Notes under the pieces: model-generated
What the model saw: only the letters and a program-made list of their open reading frames with translations
What the model was told of the DNA's origin: nothing
Databases searched by the model: none
Position numbers and translations under genes: made by a program
In this document: piece by piece, positions 45,610 to 56,539 of the stretch
Position numbering within the stretch: position 1 is the stretch's first letter
Layout of the letters: the number at the start of each line of letters is the position of its first letter
Assembly: GCA_034509495.1 (NCBI GenBank)
Contig: CM067508.1
Location: 32,657,071 to 32,721,070 of the forward strand
DNA length: 64,000 bases
Source: Acestrorhynchus altus
Taxonomy: Eukaryota > Chordata > Actinopteri > Characiformes > Acestrorhynchidae
Direction of reading: 5' to 3'

Positions 45610-46069
45610 TGATGATTCTGCTTTCTGTGAGGGGATTGCATGTGTGTGTGAGACTGTGATCAGCTCTCTCTCCTATCAGATCACCTTGATGATCTGCCTT
45701 AATGACATTTAGTAATCAAGTTGCTTGAGTTGCTCCAACATTTGTTTATCTGAATGATAAACCAAATGTATGTCTGTGATATTGTTTCATCTGTAGCTGT
45801 AAGTGCAGTGAGATTGGACTGGATTAAGTTCTGATTGCTCAGTACAGGCAGTCCAAATTCAAGGTGAACTGGTAGTCGAGGCTGTCTTCCAAACATTCTG
45901 AGTAGAACTGTCGCATGAACTACAGACAACTGTTCTTTGCCTCTGAACGTATCAAGAATGTTCAGCAAAGTGAAATGTTGTGAAATGGGCTGGAATGACA
46001 AGGATGTCTTACTGAAGGACATTCTTTTCTTTATTTCAGTACAGACTAGTAGAAGTAGATTGACAAGAG

Positions 46070-46245
46070 GAGGAGGGGTCCCCCTTTGTGAGCCTGGTTC
46101 CTTCCAAGGTTTCTCGGCTTGGCTCCGAGTCGTTGTTGGCTCAGCAGGGGTTTATGTTTTTATCTTTATTTTCATGTGTTGTTCACCTTCATTTTTGATT
46201 TCTGTAACGCTGCTCTGTGGTGACATCAGTTGTAGAAATGTTGAT
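46070..46245 (+). mobile_element. Retroposon tail-like fragment
   Basis: GAGCCTGGTTCCTTCCAAGG / TTTCT and, about 120 bp later, GTAACGCTGCTCTGTGGTGA / CATCAGTTGTAGAAATG follow the order of a common teleost retroposon 3' region. No open reading frame is retained. Confidence 0.45.
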
Positions 46246-46259
46246 TCTTACCTTTAACT

Positions 46260-48424
46260 GATTCCACTTTGTCAGGACTAGAGAGATCCAGTAGCTCTTG
46301 GAGTGGAGGGAAGTTTCCCCATCTTAGGCTGAGTGGTCAGCTCTCTGCTTTTTGGCTCTCTCTCTATTGCTGGATGATGCAGAAAAATAGGACACATTTG
46401 TTCCTCTTTAAACATCTCAGGGACTGAGAATGTAAGACAAAGAATCCTACCAGAGGAAAGGTTTGATCATGAAGTTTAATGTGGTGTTTACTGTCATAGA
46501 AGGAAACAAACCTGGCAGTCCAGTGATGATGATGGAACTTCAGTCTGTTTCTGAAATGGCATCGACTTTGACAAAGCTTTCATACAGAACTGACTGTGAA
46601 CAACTTCAAGCAGGTTTGTCAGAGGCTGAATAGGTTGCGCTGATAATTATTTTGCTGAGAGGACTGGTTTGGTGGTGTGAGTGTTTCTCTTCTTTCACTC
46701 CTGTGTTTTGATGTTATTGCCAAATGAATCTTTTTTCCTTTGGTTCCAATCTTCAATCCCATGTAGCTGTTACTGTTCCTTGCAGTTTTGCTATTCTCTC
46801 TATAACAACAAAGATGTCTCCTTTGCTTTCATCAGCAAGCATCTGACCAGCTTGTCAGTCATCATTCCAGAATGTGCTGCTAATAAACCTGAAGATAGAA
46901 AAGCACAGGATATTCTGTAGAGGCACATCATATATATATATATATAATGAATTCTTTTGTTAATAAAAGGTAAAACTGATGGGACGGTTGTTTGTCTTAA
47001 TTGAAATGAATGTGTTTAATCAGGGTTACTCAGTAATTCCTGTCAAAAAAGTAAAGAATACAGAGTCTTAAAGGAGTGTTTCTAAAACCAAATACTCAGT
47101 TTTTACTCCATTTACCTTGGCAGCATCTCCTCTCTGTGTCTCATTTCTGTCTTATTTCTCCTAAGCAATGTTAGCTGGTCTGAACTGAAATGTAACAATC
47201 ACAAAAAGCCTCCTAAGACAAAGATCAACATTTAAGTAAAAAACCCAGCCCTTCCAAATAAGTAGTTCTTATCATACTGAAGTCCTATTATCCTGGTGAC
47301 TTAATGGCCCCATTTCTATCAGCCCTGATGGTCTTCGCTGAGAACTTGTCTAGTTTGTCAGAATTTAATAACACAAACACCTATGCAGTGCCTGGAAACA
47401 GGAGTTTGGCCTGGGAAAAGCGGAAACCTTAATCTCGCTCTGGCTGCTTTTTGTGGCTTTAGCGTATCTGCTCTCCTAATCCTGAACACAAAGCCTAGAT
47501 GAGCACAGCCTTTTGTATGTGTCAGAATAGCAGGCTTGGAGAGCAAGCCTCAGCACGCTGGCCTCTCTTTGTGTGTGCAGTGGTAACACTGTGGCAGGTA
47601 CGGATTCTTGGGTTACAGCAGAGTTAACAGCATGATGGCAATGCTTGTAGTGATAAGGGCATGGAGGGGTTTATGTGGTAGCAACACAGAGGGTGTGAAA
47701 ATAAGTCTGGGTTCAACATTTTTACTCTTAAATTCCCATGATATGAAGAGCTATTCAGCTCACACGAGTGGGAGCTGACCACCCGTTAGAATGACAGGAA
47801 AATGAATGTCTTCAATTAACGCAAAGGAAATTATTTCCTTTATTAGCTTTATTCCCAAGTTAATATGATTTCCTCACAGATTAACTGTCTAGTTGACTCT
47901 AGTAATTGATGAGCACATTGCTGCCAGAAAACCAGAATATATGCTAAGACAAAAGTGAAGATAACTCGCTATCATTTTGAATGACCCCACTGTCTTTGGC
48001 GACACTGACGTGGTGTTAAGGATAGTCATTGTAATGGTATTTGTCCATGTGGTCTTGTGTTGTGTAGGTCTCTAGTGCATCAATCCTTGCTGAATGTTCA
48101 CAATTGTGGCTGTTGGGTCACTCAGTGCAACAGACAATTTGCCAGTTCTCCATATCTGTAGTTCATAAAGGTCTTCTAGATCCTTCATGCTACTGGTGCG
48201 TGTCTTTTTCTTTCCAGTTATATACAAACCCCAAAAGTCAATGTACCGGAACTAGTTGCCCCATGAATTTTGTCATATCCTATGGTGGGGCCTGTGTGTG
48301 GGGCCTGCTGCATTGAAAGTGGATGGGATTTTTGCCAGAACAAGACAGTTCTAACCAGATGCTGCTGGACACAAACAATTTCCACCCACTATGCTGCCCA
48401 CTGTGGGTGGTAATGCCTTCTAGT
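46260..48424. other. Intergenic; repeat-poor block at about 47.28-47.95 kb
   Basis: No gene is supported. It includes a short (AT)n near 46,929-46,946. The block 47,280-47,950 is complex, with homeodomain-like cores (TTCAATTAACGC, TAGTAATTGATG) and G/C-richer parts. It is a candidate conserved non-coding element. Confidence 0.35.
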
Positions 48425-48716
48425 AATAGTAATTATACTTTTTTAACCCACTGTGTTTTGCACACACAGGAATTAATCCTCCGCATTTAACCCATCCTCA
48501 CACAGTGATATACAGCACACCTACACACTAGTGAATTCACACACCAGAGGGCAAAGACCACGCATGGCCGGAGTGGTGGGCAGCCCTATCCTCAGCACCC
48601 AGGGAGCTGGGGAGTTCAGTGCCTTGCTCAAGGACACTTCAGTCATGTCCTGTCAGATAAATCCAGTCACAAAGCTGGTTCCCTAACCATCAGACCTCGG
48701 CTGCTCCTATGATGTA
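48425..48716 (-). mobile_element. tRNA-derived SINE copy, family A
   Basis: On the minus strand it begins GCAGCCGAGGTCTGATGGTT / AGGGAACC (A-box-like), then TGAAGTGTCCTTGAGCAAGG / CACTGAACTCCCCAG, GGGCTGCCCACCACTCCGG and GTGAATTCACTAGTGTGTAG. The block order is the same as in the copies at 1.74 and 20.95 kb. The B box is decayed. This copy keeps the longest 3' region. Confidence 0.75.
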
Positions 48717-48739
48717 TTCTTGGTACACGTGTATCTAAT

Positions 48740-49350
48740 CATGGTCGATGTTATTGTGTGATGAATTATCTGAGAAATCCAGCTCAAAATCCACTCATTT
48801 CCAACTGAATTAAATCCCAGTTTATATGCTTAAGGAGCATCCAGTGCATGTTTACTGCTCTGTCTTCTTGTACGTGCTCAACCTGCAAGCAGACTCACTG
48901 ATCCAGATATTGAAGGGGCTGTTTGCTCTTTTTCAAATGTCAGAAGTCCTGAGAATACTAATACATACACACATAAACAACAAATAATAAGGACCTTCAG
49001 GTTGTTTAATTGAAGTATTTTGAAGAATGTATATTCTAAATATCCTTGTCAATCTAACCATTACAAACACTGCATCACAATTCATGCATTTTCAGCTCAT
49101 AAACACTCTGAATAATCAATTCTGAACAGGATTTCTGTTTTAATACTTATAAGCAAAGAAATATGCTCAAAGTCTTGCAATTTATACATCCTAAATGAAG
49201 AGATATTTGAGTAGTCCAGGATTTTCTGAAAATAACTATATCTGGTATGTGGGACTGTTTCCTATAAATATGTTTAAAAATATGGTGGATAAAAATATGT
49301 GAAACTATGGAAACAGCCCACAAAATTAGCCAAGTGTTCTAAAGGTTAAA
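48740..49350 (-). repeat. Unclassified interspersed repeat family X copy (near full length)
   Basis: Minus-strand blocks: TTTAGAACACTTGGCTAATT at one end, ACAGTCCCACATACCAGATA, ATACAAATTG-like and CTTCAAAATACTTCAATTAA, AGAGCAGTAAACATGCACTG, TGGGATTTAATTCAGTTGGA and GATAATTCATCACAC at the other. With the 63.25-63.84 kb copy it is among the most complete. Confidence 0.8.
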
Positions 49351-49486
49351 GGTATATAATCTGTGGTCTTTAATAGGTGTGTAAGTCTCAAACTGTTGCC
49401 TGCCCACTGGTAAAGGAAAAGCCCCAAACCAAAAAAAGCCCATAGGTGTGAGCTGGTTTTGCCCCCTGACCTGTCTGCTGAAGTAG

Positions 49487-49488
<2 letters not shown>

Positions 49489-49545
<57 letters not shown>
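49489..49545. repeat. (GA)n microsatellite
   Basis: About 26 GA units, ending GCGAGCGAGAG. Confidence 0.95.
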
Positions 49546-49551
<6 letters not shown>

Positions 49552-49733
49552 AGAGCCCCCACAGTTTGACAGTCTGAGGAGAAAAGGAAAGCTCATGGGG
49601 AGCTTCAAAGAGCTATTTTGGTCTAGCACATACCTTGGAGTACAACTAGAAATCAAATTCACCTTAACAGCTGAGACTGGATTGTCTTTTGCTTCAGGTG
49701 TGTGATTGTGTTAGTTGCCTCTTATTTTGAACA

Positions 49734-49734
<1 letters not shown>

Positions 49735-49764
<30 letters not shown>

Positions 49765-49862
49765 GGACTGTGTGTCTGTGTGTGTGTGTGTGTGTGTGTG
49801 TATGTGGGACTGTGTGTCTGTGTGTTTGTGTGTATATGTGGGACTGTGTGTGTGCATGCGTG

Positions 49863-49924
<62 letters not shown>
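49735..49924. repeat. Compound (GT)n with repeated TATGTGGGACTG blocks
   Basis: GT runs are separated by three copies of a TATGTGGGACTGTGTGTSTG unit, then a run of about 28 GT units. This yields spurious open frames on both strands. Confidence 0.95.
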
Positions 49925-49927
<3 letters not shown>

Positions 49928-49969
49928 GAAGGGAAAGAAACAAACTTGGCTGTTAAAAGATCTATCACT

Positions 49970-50745
49970 CGTCAAAGCCAACTAAACTCAGCCTGTGTTT
50001 GTTCCGTTCTTCCATCTCCTCGGCTCTGGAGTGTGAGTCAGTTTGTGTGTGTGTTGACATGTATGCACCTGAGGGTGTCCATCCTCCTCAACTTCCTGCA
50101 AACCTCAAAGCTGATACATAAAATACCTGCAGCTCCTCGACTTCCCATCTGCCAGCTCTTGCCTGCAGTGTTGGAGAATAAGTCAGACCGGGGCGAGTTG
50201 AAACCCTAACCCTGTTCGTTCCACATGAGCATGCTATGGATCCTTGTAATGAGAAGAGACATGTAAACACACAGAAATACGCTATATGCTCCTTAATATA
50301 TGTGCTTTAGGATATTCAGATATTCACAGAGAGGAAAGCAGCAGAGATAAAGCCGTGTCATCCGTCTAACTGATTACAGCGATGATGTACAGCCAGACGA
50401 GACGCAGAGCAAATCCCAACAGCTCTCACACAAAATGCAACGATAAAGAGAGCGATCATTCACCCTTATGCCTTGGCAAGAGTCATATATGTAACAAATC
50501 ATCCCTCTTTCTTGTGATATATTAGGCTGTGCCTCAAAATATTTTCACACAGAGTTCTGTGTTGACAGAAAAAGGCACTTACACATCCCTAATATTTCCA
50601 ACATCTCAGTAAAAAGCATGTCAATGTCGGGCAACCCCAGGGCCCAGAAAAAGGAGCTGCATGCTGGGGTGGGTTTAGGAAGGGTGGGCAGTCTATGACA
50701 AATATAACAATATTTTGAAACATTTTCAAAGTACACTGTACTGTA
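49970..50745. other. Intergenic, nothing recognised
   Basis: Complex sequence with no supported gene or repeat. Confidence 0.4.
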
Positions 50746-50746
50746 T

Positions 50747-50812
50747 GTAGGCCTGTCACAATAATTACATTATTGACTTATACAGTATCATATCGTACTT
50801 TTATTGTTAAAA
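50747..50812. mobile_element. MITE end fragment (TAGGCCTGTCACAATA)
   Basis: GTAGGCCTGTCACAATAATT resembles the terminus of a widespread fish small DNA element. The other end is absent, and a family X copy follows at once. Confidence 0.4.
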
Positions 50813-50819
50813 AAAAAAT

Positions 50820-51310
50820 CATATTTACTGGAGACAGTCACACATACCAGATATTGGTATTTTCAGGTGATCCTAGGCTCTCCTTTTGAGATGTAAAAAA
50901 ATAAGAGAATTTAAATATATGTATGAATTTCATCATGTTTTATTTAAAAATATACTTGTGCCTACAATTTATTTTGAGTTTTTTTGTGTTCTTGGGAGGG
51001 CTGAAAAGACATTTCATCATTTGAGCTGAAAATGCAAGAATTTTGATAAGCAAAGATATTTATAATAATAAGTTCTTCAAATTAAAATAAAATAAAAACA
51101 ACCTAAATATCTTTTATTATTTTTGTTATTTGTGTAAGCGTCAATATTATCCCTTCTCAGGGACTTTTATTCTGAAATTTGAACACTGTGAGCAAGGAAA
51201 AGACTCTCCCTAGTCATTAGCCCCGCCTCCTTTCACTGATCAGTCAGAGTCTGTATGCATGTTGTGCCTGTATACATGAACAGAGCAGTAAACATTTTGT
51301 TTGTTTAAAA
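50820..51310 (+). repeat. Unclassified interspersed repeat family X copy
   Basis: Shared blocks in order: TACTGGAGACAGTCACACAT, GATATTGGTATTTTCAGGTG, GAGAATTTAAATATATGTAT, TAATAATAAGTTCTTCAAAT, TTATTATTTTTGTTATTTGT, CTCAGGGACTTTTATTCTGA, GAACACTGTGAGCAAGGAAA, CTGATCAGTCAGAGTCTGTA and GAACAGAGCAGTAAACAT. This is the clearest plus-strand copy. Confidence 0.85.
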
Positions 51311-51949
51311 CGTAGTACAGTGTTTATCATATTTTTCATTTTTGGCTTTGTAGGCCAGTGACAGGGTTCTGAATCTGATGTTCAGCTACAGGAAGCCAGT
51401 GAAGGGAAGCAGCAAAGGAGTTACATGACTGAACTTGGTAACATAAAAGCCTGTGATGTGTTGTGCGGCTGCATATTGGATGAGTTGAAGGGCCTGATGG
51501 TCTGCATAGGAAGGCCAGCTAGAAGGGAATTCCCGGAGTCTAGTCTTGAAATGACAACAGACTGAACAAGCACCTGGGTGGCCTCTTTAAACAGAAAAGG
51601 ATGAATTAGAAATCTGCATGACTGGTTCATGCTTTAATAAGGGACCACAACTCTGTCTTCATGGCTGCACCCATCACTTTGGGTCAGTTTATACTCAGAG
51701 GTGGCGCTATGCCCTGCCACTTCTATTGGGATAACGTTCAAAAGCCCAACATTTATTTATTTATTTAAGCCCCCGTTTATTTGATGACATTCACTCATTT
51801 TGGAACAGATGTTAACAGCTGGGATAAGGAGAACATCAGTGATATCTTTAGCATCTGACCATGACAATGCATTTCTGTCACCCCTAGGTTCATTTGTCTT
51901 TTCAATACTGGTGTATAAAGTTAGAATCAAGACATTCAAATTTTATCTA

Positions 51950-52615
51950 CAGTGAAAAGAGTTCATTCAAATTAATTTCAGCATTTCTGTTTTGACCAAA
52001 ACCATCTGATTTTCATCAGAAAAGTAAACAAGGAGAAACAAATTAAACAAATAAGATACAATTATTACATTTGCTCTTATTTATTGAGGAGAATTTTAAC
52101 ATTATGTGAACCTGTGCTTTCAGTATCTCAGGTGACCCTCATTCTGCAGCAACAACTGCAACTAAACCTTTCCGGTAACTGTTTAGTCCTGATTAGTCCT
52201 CCACTAATTTTATCCCATTCCTCCACACAAAACAGCTTCAGCTCTGTTATGTTGGTGGGTTTCCTCCCATGAACTGCTGTTTCAGGTCCTTCCATAGCAT
52301 TTCTATTTGATTAAGCTCAGGTCTTCTTTAACCATTCTTTGGTAGAACAATTTATGTGTTTAGGGTCATTGTCTTGTTGTGTGACCCACATTCTCTTGAG
52401 ATTCACCTCACAGACACATAATCAGACATTTTCCTTCAGAATTTATTGTTTCATCAAGGATTGCAAACCGTCTTGGCCCAGATGCAACAAAACAGGCCCA
52501 AAACTTGATACGACCATGTTACATGTCATTTTACCTGCTTTGAACAGAATCAGAGTATGGCTTCTGTGCATCTTGCCAGAGATATTCTGACCTGTTTATC
52601 CCTTCCTGTGCTGAA
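51950..52615 (-). pseudogene. Decayed Tc1-like transposon (C-terminal half)
   Basis: On the minus strand the segment near 52,350-52,400 encodes RMWVTQQDNDPKH, which includes the second catalytic Asp motif (DNDPKH) of Tc1 transposases. The segment near 52,270-52,320 encodes QIEMLWKDLKQ, the conserved block that follows. Stops interrupt the frame after it, and the N-terminal half is missing. It is a different subfamily from the 6.9 and 38.2 kb elements. Confidence 0.8.
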
Positions 52616-52627
52616 AAAGGTATGTTT

Positions 52628-52662
52628 CGGGTTCGGGTTCGGGTTCAGGTCAGGGTTAGGGC
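52628..52662. repeat. Telomere-like GGGTTC/TTAGGG cluster
   Basis: CGGGTTCGGGTTCGGGTTCAGG then TCAGGGTTAGGG gives five or six GGGTTN-type hexamers, degenerate relative to TTAGGG. Confidence 0.8.
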
Positions 52663-53536
52663 CCTGACTCTGTGCCCTTGTCTAGTAACATTCTGCTTAT
52701 AAATAACACTGGCTGGGTTGTTGCTGTGATTCAGACACTAAGCCAGAAGCTAAACAACCCAAACCCCATAAAGCACAGTGGAAATGACTTTCCTCACTAG
52801 ATGAAGTACCCAAAACTACTTTACTACAGTACCTTTCGAAATAATTCACCAAAATAGCCCGTCAGGCTCAATCAGGCATTTGAATTGAAATATAAACCCA
52901 GCAGTTTTTGGAGCAGACAGAGAACACATTTGTTACTAAAGAAGCAGAAGCATATCTGATCACTCAATTAATCATCTGCTCTCAGACTGTAAACCACTGA
53001 TTAAATATGCTACTAATGTATTAGAATGAAATCCTGTGGCCATACAGGTGCCTTTTCAGATTTGAACCCATGTTTTCAGGCTATCTATAGATATGTAATA
53101 TGTGTCTTTCTTTTTATGAGTATTTTAAATGTATCTTAGGTGCTTAGAACAACGTACAATGTACATGATTGTTTTAACCACCCCTGTTTTGGTGAATTCT
53201 GGCTCTGGCATTTTAATTTTCCTGCTCAGTCCCAGACCCAGCTCATCTCACCTCAGTCCACCTGTCAGTTCATTGTTTGGACCATTGCTCCTTCTGTCCT
53301 CCAAATGGCATTCCAGCACCTGTGACCGGGCTCTGTTCCTGCAGTCCCACTGCAGCAGCTGGCCATCAGTTTTGCCCTCAGCTTTAATTAAAGGTTGCCC
53401 TGCATGCATTCCCACTGTGCCCTGATGTGGCGCTGTATAATAATCAAAGTATTTCCTGCCCTGGCTGCAGGCATAATCAGCAGGTCGTGGTGCCAGTCAC
53501 ATATTCGGGATAGAATTAATATAAATATAAAGTGTT

Positions 53537-53880
53537 ATGTGGCTCCGCAGGTAGTGCGTGAGTCACACAACTCCAGGGTTCTGGGGTTGTGGGTTCAATT
53601 CCCACTGGAGTCGCTGTCTGTGATGAGTTTGGTGCGTTCTCTCGTTGTCTGCACAGGTTTCCTCTGGGTACTCTGGTTTCCTCCTGCCTCCCAAAAAAAT
53701 GCCCAAGCTAGGTGAATTGGTCATTCTAAAATGCCTCCTAAGTGTGAGTGTGACTGTGACCCTGTGCACTATGTGGAGCCCTGACCAGGGTGTATTCCTG
53801 CCCAATGACTCCAGAGCCCACCTGACCCTATTCAGATAGAAGATAAGATAAAGACTGACATTTGATAAATAAAGGACACT
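53537..53880 (+). mobile_element. tRNA-derived SINE, DANA/HE-like (family B)
   Basis: A-box-like GGCTCCGCAGGTAGTGCGTG, then a good B box (GGTTCAATTCC at 53592-53602), followed by CTGCACAGGTTTCCTCTGGG, ACTCTGGTTTCCTCCTGCCT and AGGTGAATTGGTCATTCTAA. These follow the order of zebrafish DANA/HE1-type SINEs. The tail (CCAGGGTGTATTCCTGCC, GACTCCAGAGCCCACCTGAC) differs from classic DANA. Confidence 0.75.
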
Positions 53881-53889
53881 CCACATTAT

Positions 53890-54764
53890 TGAAAGAATAC
53901 TGTAATGAGCTGTGTTGTTAATTGTTAATTATAATGTCTTTAAATGATTATTATGTTGTTAATGAGTTGAGCAGTGAGACTGTTGAAAAACAGAAAGTGA
54001 TAATCAGTAAAGCGTAATTATCTGCAATTTACTCACACAGACTAGGAATAAACAAATGCCTCAGGGCTGGAACTGGTGGGTTGCTGAAAATCTGATCTCG
54101 CGAGACTCTTGCAGTAAACTGTAATTACATTATTCAGTGAGGTGAGGCACATCTGTTATGCAGCCTTGATCCAATCAGCTCTGCAAGCACTGAGGCTTGC
54201 ACTAGAAATACAGATGCATTTGTTCTGTTGATTATGGCAAATTCTTATCTGCTTAAAACAAAGACTATGAGCCAAAAATGAAGACTGGGAACAAAAACTC
54301 ATATTGATTAAAACCCATTTCTACAGAAGCTGGTGTATTAATCATTTCATTTCATTGAATTTATAGCTTTAATACGAATGTAAAGTAAATTACAATGATT
54401 AATAGAATATGTGAAACTTCAATATTTATGGACCCTAACACTGTAGATTTCACCCTTATGCATCATTCCTGATCTGGTCTGTGATGATGAATGCTGGCAA
54501 AATGAGCTTTTGCATTCAAAAGGACTATCCTTTAGGAAGAATTTATTTGCTGCATGTGTTGCAATTCATATTTTGGCAGAAGAAGCTCCATCAGTGGATT
54601 TCGATGAATCTTCATTTCTGTCATTACTGATCACCACTGTGTAAATAGACGGCTCTGCTGTGAGAAGATGTGCAGACATTAACTCCATCACTAATTAGCT
54701 ATGTCTTGAAAATATGCCATTTGAACTCTTACAACCCAGTTACATGCCAGCTTCTAAGCTTTAT
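53890..54764. other. Intergenic repeat-poor block with homeodomain-like sites
   Basis: No gene is supported. The sequence is complex and lacks simple repeats. It includes GCGTAATTATCTGC, CTGTAATTACATTA, the perfect palindrome TCTCGCGAGA at 54,096-54,105, and near 54,690 CACTAATTAGCT. It is a candidate enhancer region for a nearby developmental gene, on composition only. Confidence 0.4.
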
Positions 54765-55095
54765 ATATCAGGATCAGAGTAACCTACTGCCATGGTACAC
54801 ATAACACACTACAAGACCTACCTTATCCCTGATAAAATACGAGTGAGATTTCAGCTCAGAAAACAGCTACAATCTGCTTGTTTCCAACTGAATTAAATCC
54901 CAGTTAAAATGCCAAAGGAGTTTCCAGTGCATGTTTACTGCTCTGTCCATGTGTACATGCTCAAACTGCATACAGGCTCTGACTGATCGGGGTGGGGCTA
55001 TTGACACCACTGACCCAGGTATTGGGTTAGAGAGGAAAATGAGAAGGGGGTATTTCCTCTCTTTCTTAGTTCTCAAATTTCTGAATAAAGGTAGA
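54765..55095 (-). repeat. Family X fragment
   Basis: Minus-strand blocks: TCAGAAATTTGAGAACTAAG, CCAATACCTGGGTCAGTGGT, AGCAGTAAACATGCACTGGA, TGGGATTTAATTCAGTTGGA. The left half is missing. Confidence 0.75.
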
Positions 55096-55860
55096 GTTGG
55101 AGGCCTCAAAGTGAGTGTAGAAGGTGTTCAGGGTGTCCGGAGTGCTTGGTCATTTGGGCATTGCACTCTTGTAGTCTGTGATGCACCTGGTAGCTTGAGT
55201 TGAAGTCACCGTAGATCTTGAGAGTACTTTGTCCTTTTTTTGCCCACCAACAGGTTTCTTCTAGCTCCTCTAAGTGCTAAAAGATCCACATTCAAGATTC
55301 ATCACAGATTCTTAGCAGGGAATGCACTTCAGCATTTAGTCAATGTTTCTGGTTTGGCTAGATGGTGATAGTCTTAGAAGTGGTCAAGTCCTCTGTGCAC
55401 ATCCTGATGTGGTTCATGACAGATGATGAGTATAACTCTAAGTCTATGCTGCTCCCTGTTGTTGCAGCTCCCTAAACATCTCCCCTGAGTGGTGATGTTT
55501 ACGTACTGGTGGAACATTGGGAGAGTGTCCTGCAGATTCACGTAGTTAAGGTAGACTGCTATCACATACACTGGTGTGTGAGGATGGCCAACCTTTGTTG
55601 ATATAGATGCAGAGCCCTCCTCCCCTGGTCTTACCAGAGAGCTGCCGGCCTCGGTCACGTTGAGCTTGGAGATGTGATCCGGCATGTTGGAATTAAGCCA
55701 CGTCAAAACAAGACACTGCAGCTCCTGTTGGCCCAGTCTTGGCCAGAAGACAGATGAGCATGGACACTGTTAAATTGTATTGGCTCTGTATTACTGTTTT
55801 CTGGCAGTACTACTGCTAACACCAAGAGATTGAGAAGCTGCCGTGTCACTGTGCCATCTT
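55096..55860. other. Intergenic, nothing recognised
   Basis: Complex sequence. The long minus-strand frame at 55,374-55,706 (110 codons) has no recognised domain. It may be old transposon sequence. Confidence 0.35.
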
Positions 55861-55864
55861 GGTA

Positions 55865-55980
55865 TATCATGCTGGTATGTGTGACTGCCTCCTATAAATA
55901 TGTTTTAATTTTTTGGTGAATTAAAGCATTCAAACTACAAAAACATGCAAAATTGTCCAAAATTGCAGATCACAGAAGAC
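55865..55980 (-). repeat. Family X left-end fragment
   Basis: GGTATGTGTGACTGCCTCCT / ATAAATATG and AAAAACATGCAAAATTGTCC match the left-end region of the minus-strand copies at 49.25 and 58.26 kb. Confidence 0.6.
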
Positions 55981-56261
55981 GCTATTACACACCCAGCTTT
56001 GGTTCCAGATGTGGGTAAAGCAGCCAAAAAAGAGACTCAAGTAAAATTAAGAATAAGAGTAAATATCCAATAAAAAGAGAGTCGCACTTTTTCAGATCTC
56101 AATAATCAAAACTCAACGGCAGCAGCGCTGCAGCTCATACACACCCCCAATTACATTTGTAAACATAATGACTGAATGGAATAAAATAAACAAAATGTAA
56201 AAGTCACTTATAAACCCCTGTTGAAATAGAATACTCATCAGTTAGCTCATTAGTTGAATGA

Positions 56262-56535
56262 GGTGTGCTGGAATTAGAGGAAACTCTAAAACATACAGGC
56301 CAGTGGTACTCCAGGACCAGGAGTGAGAACCACTGCTCCAGCCCATGCCAGGCATTAGATATGGTGCCTCTAGGTTCATGTTTATCTTTTCCAGAGAGTC
56401 CTATTCTATTGGCAGTAATTCTCTATTTAATAGACTAGCTGTGTGGGCATTTGCACATCTGTTGCACAGCTGAATGCATTCCTTAAAAGGGGGTGTCTGC
56501 AAACATTTGGACATTTGGACCAGTTTGAGCTATGT
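56262..56535. mobile_element. Palindromic-repeat fragment plus family Y MITE fragment
   Basis: First, GGTACTCCAGGACCAGGAGTG / AGAACCACTG is half of the palindromic repeat seen at 33.5 kb. Then CCAGAGAGTCCTATTCTATT with GGCAGTAATTCT matches the reverse complement of the family Y interior near 32,650-32,680. Confidence 0.55.
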
Positions 56536-56539
56536 AGTA

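Noticed and set aside
49702..50209. Several Cys/Val-rich frames, up to 164 codons
   Set aside because: They come from the compound GT repeat and do not resemble a real cysteine-rich protein.
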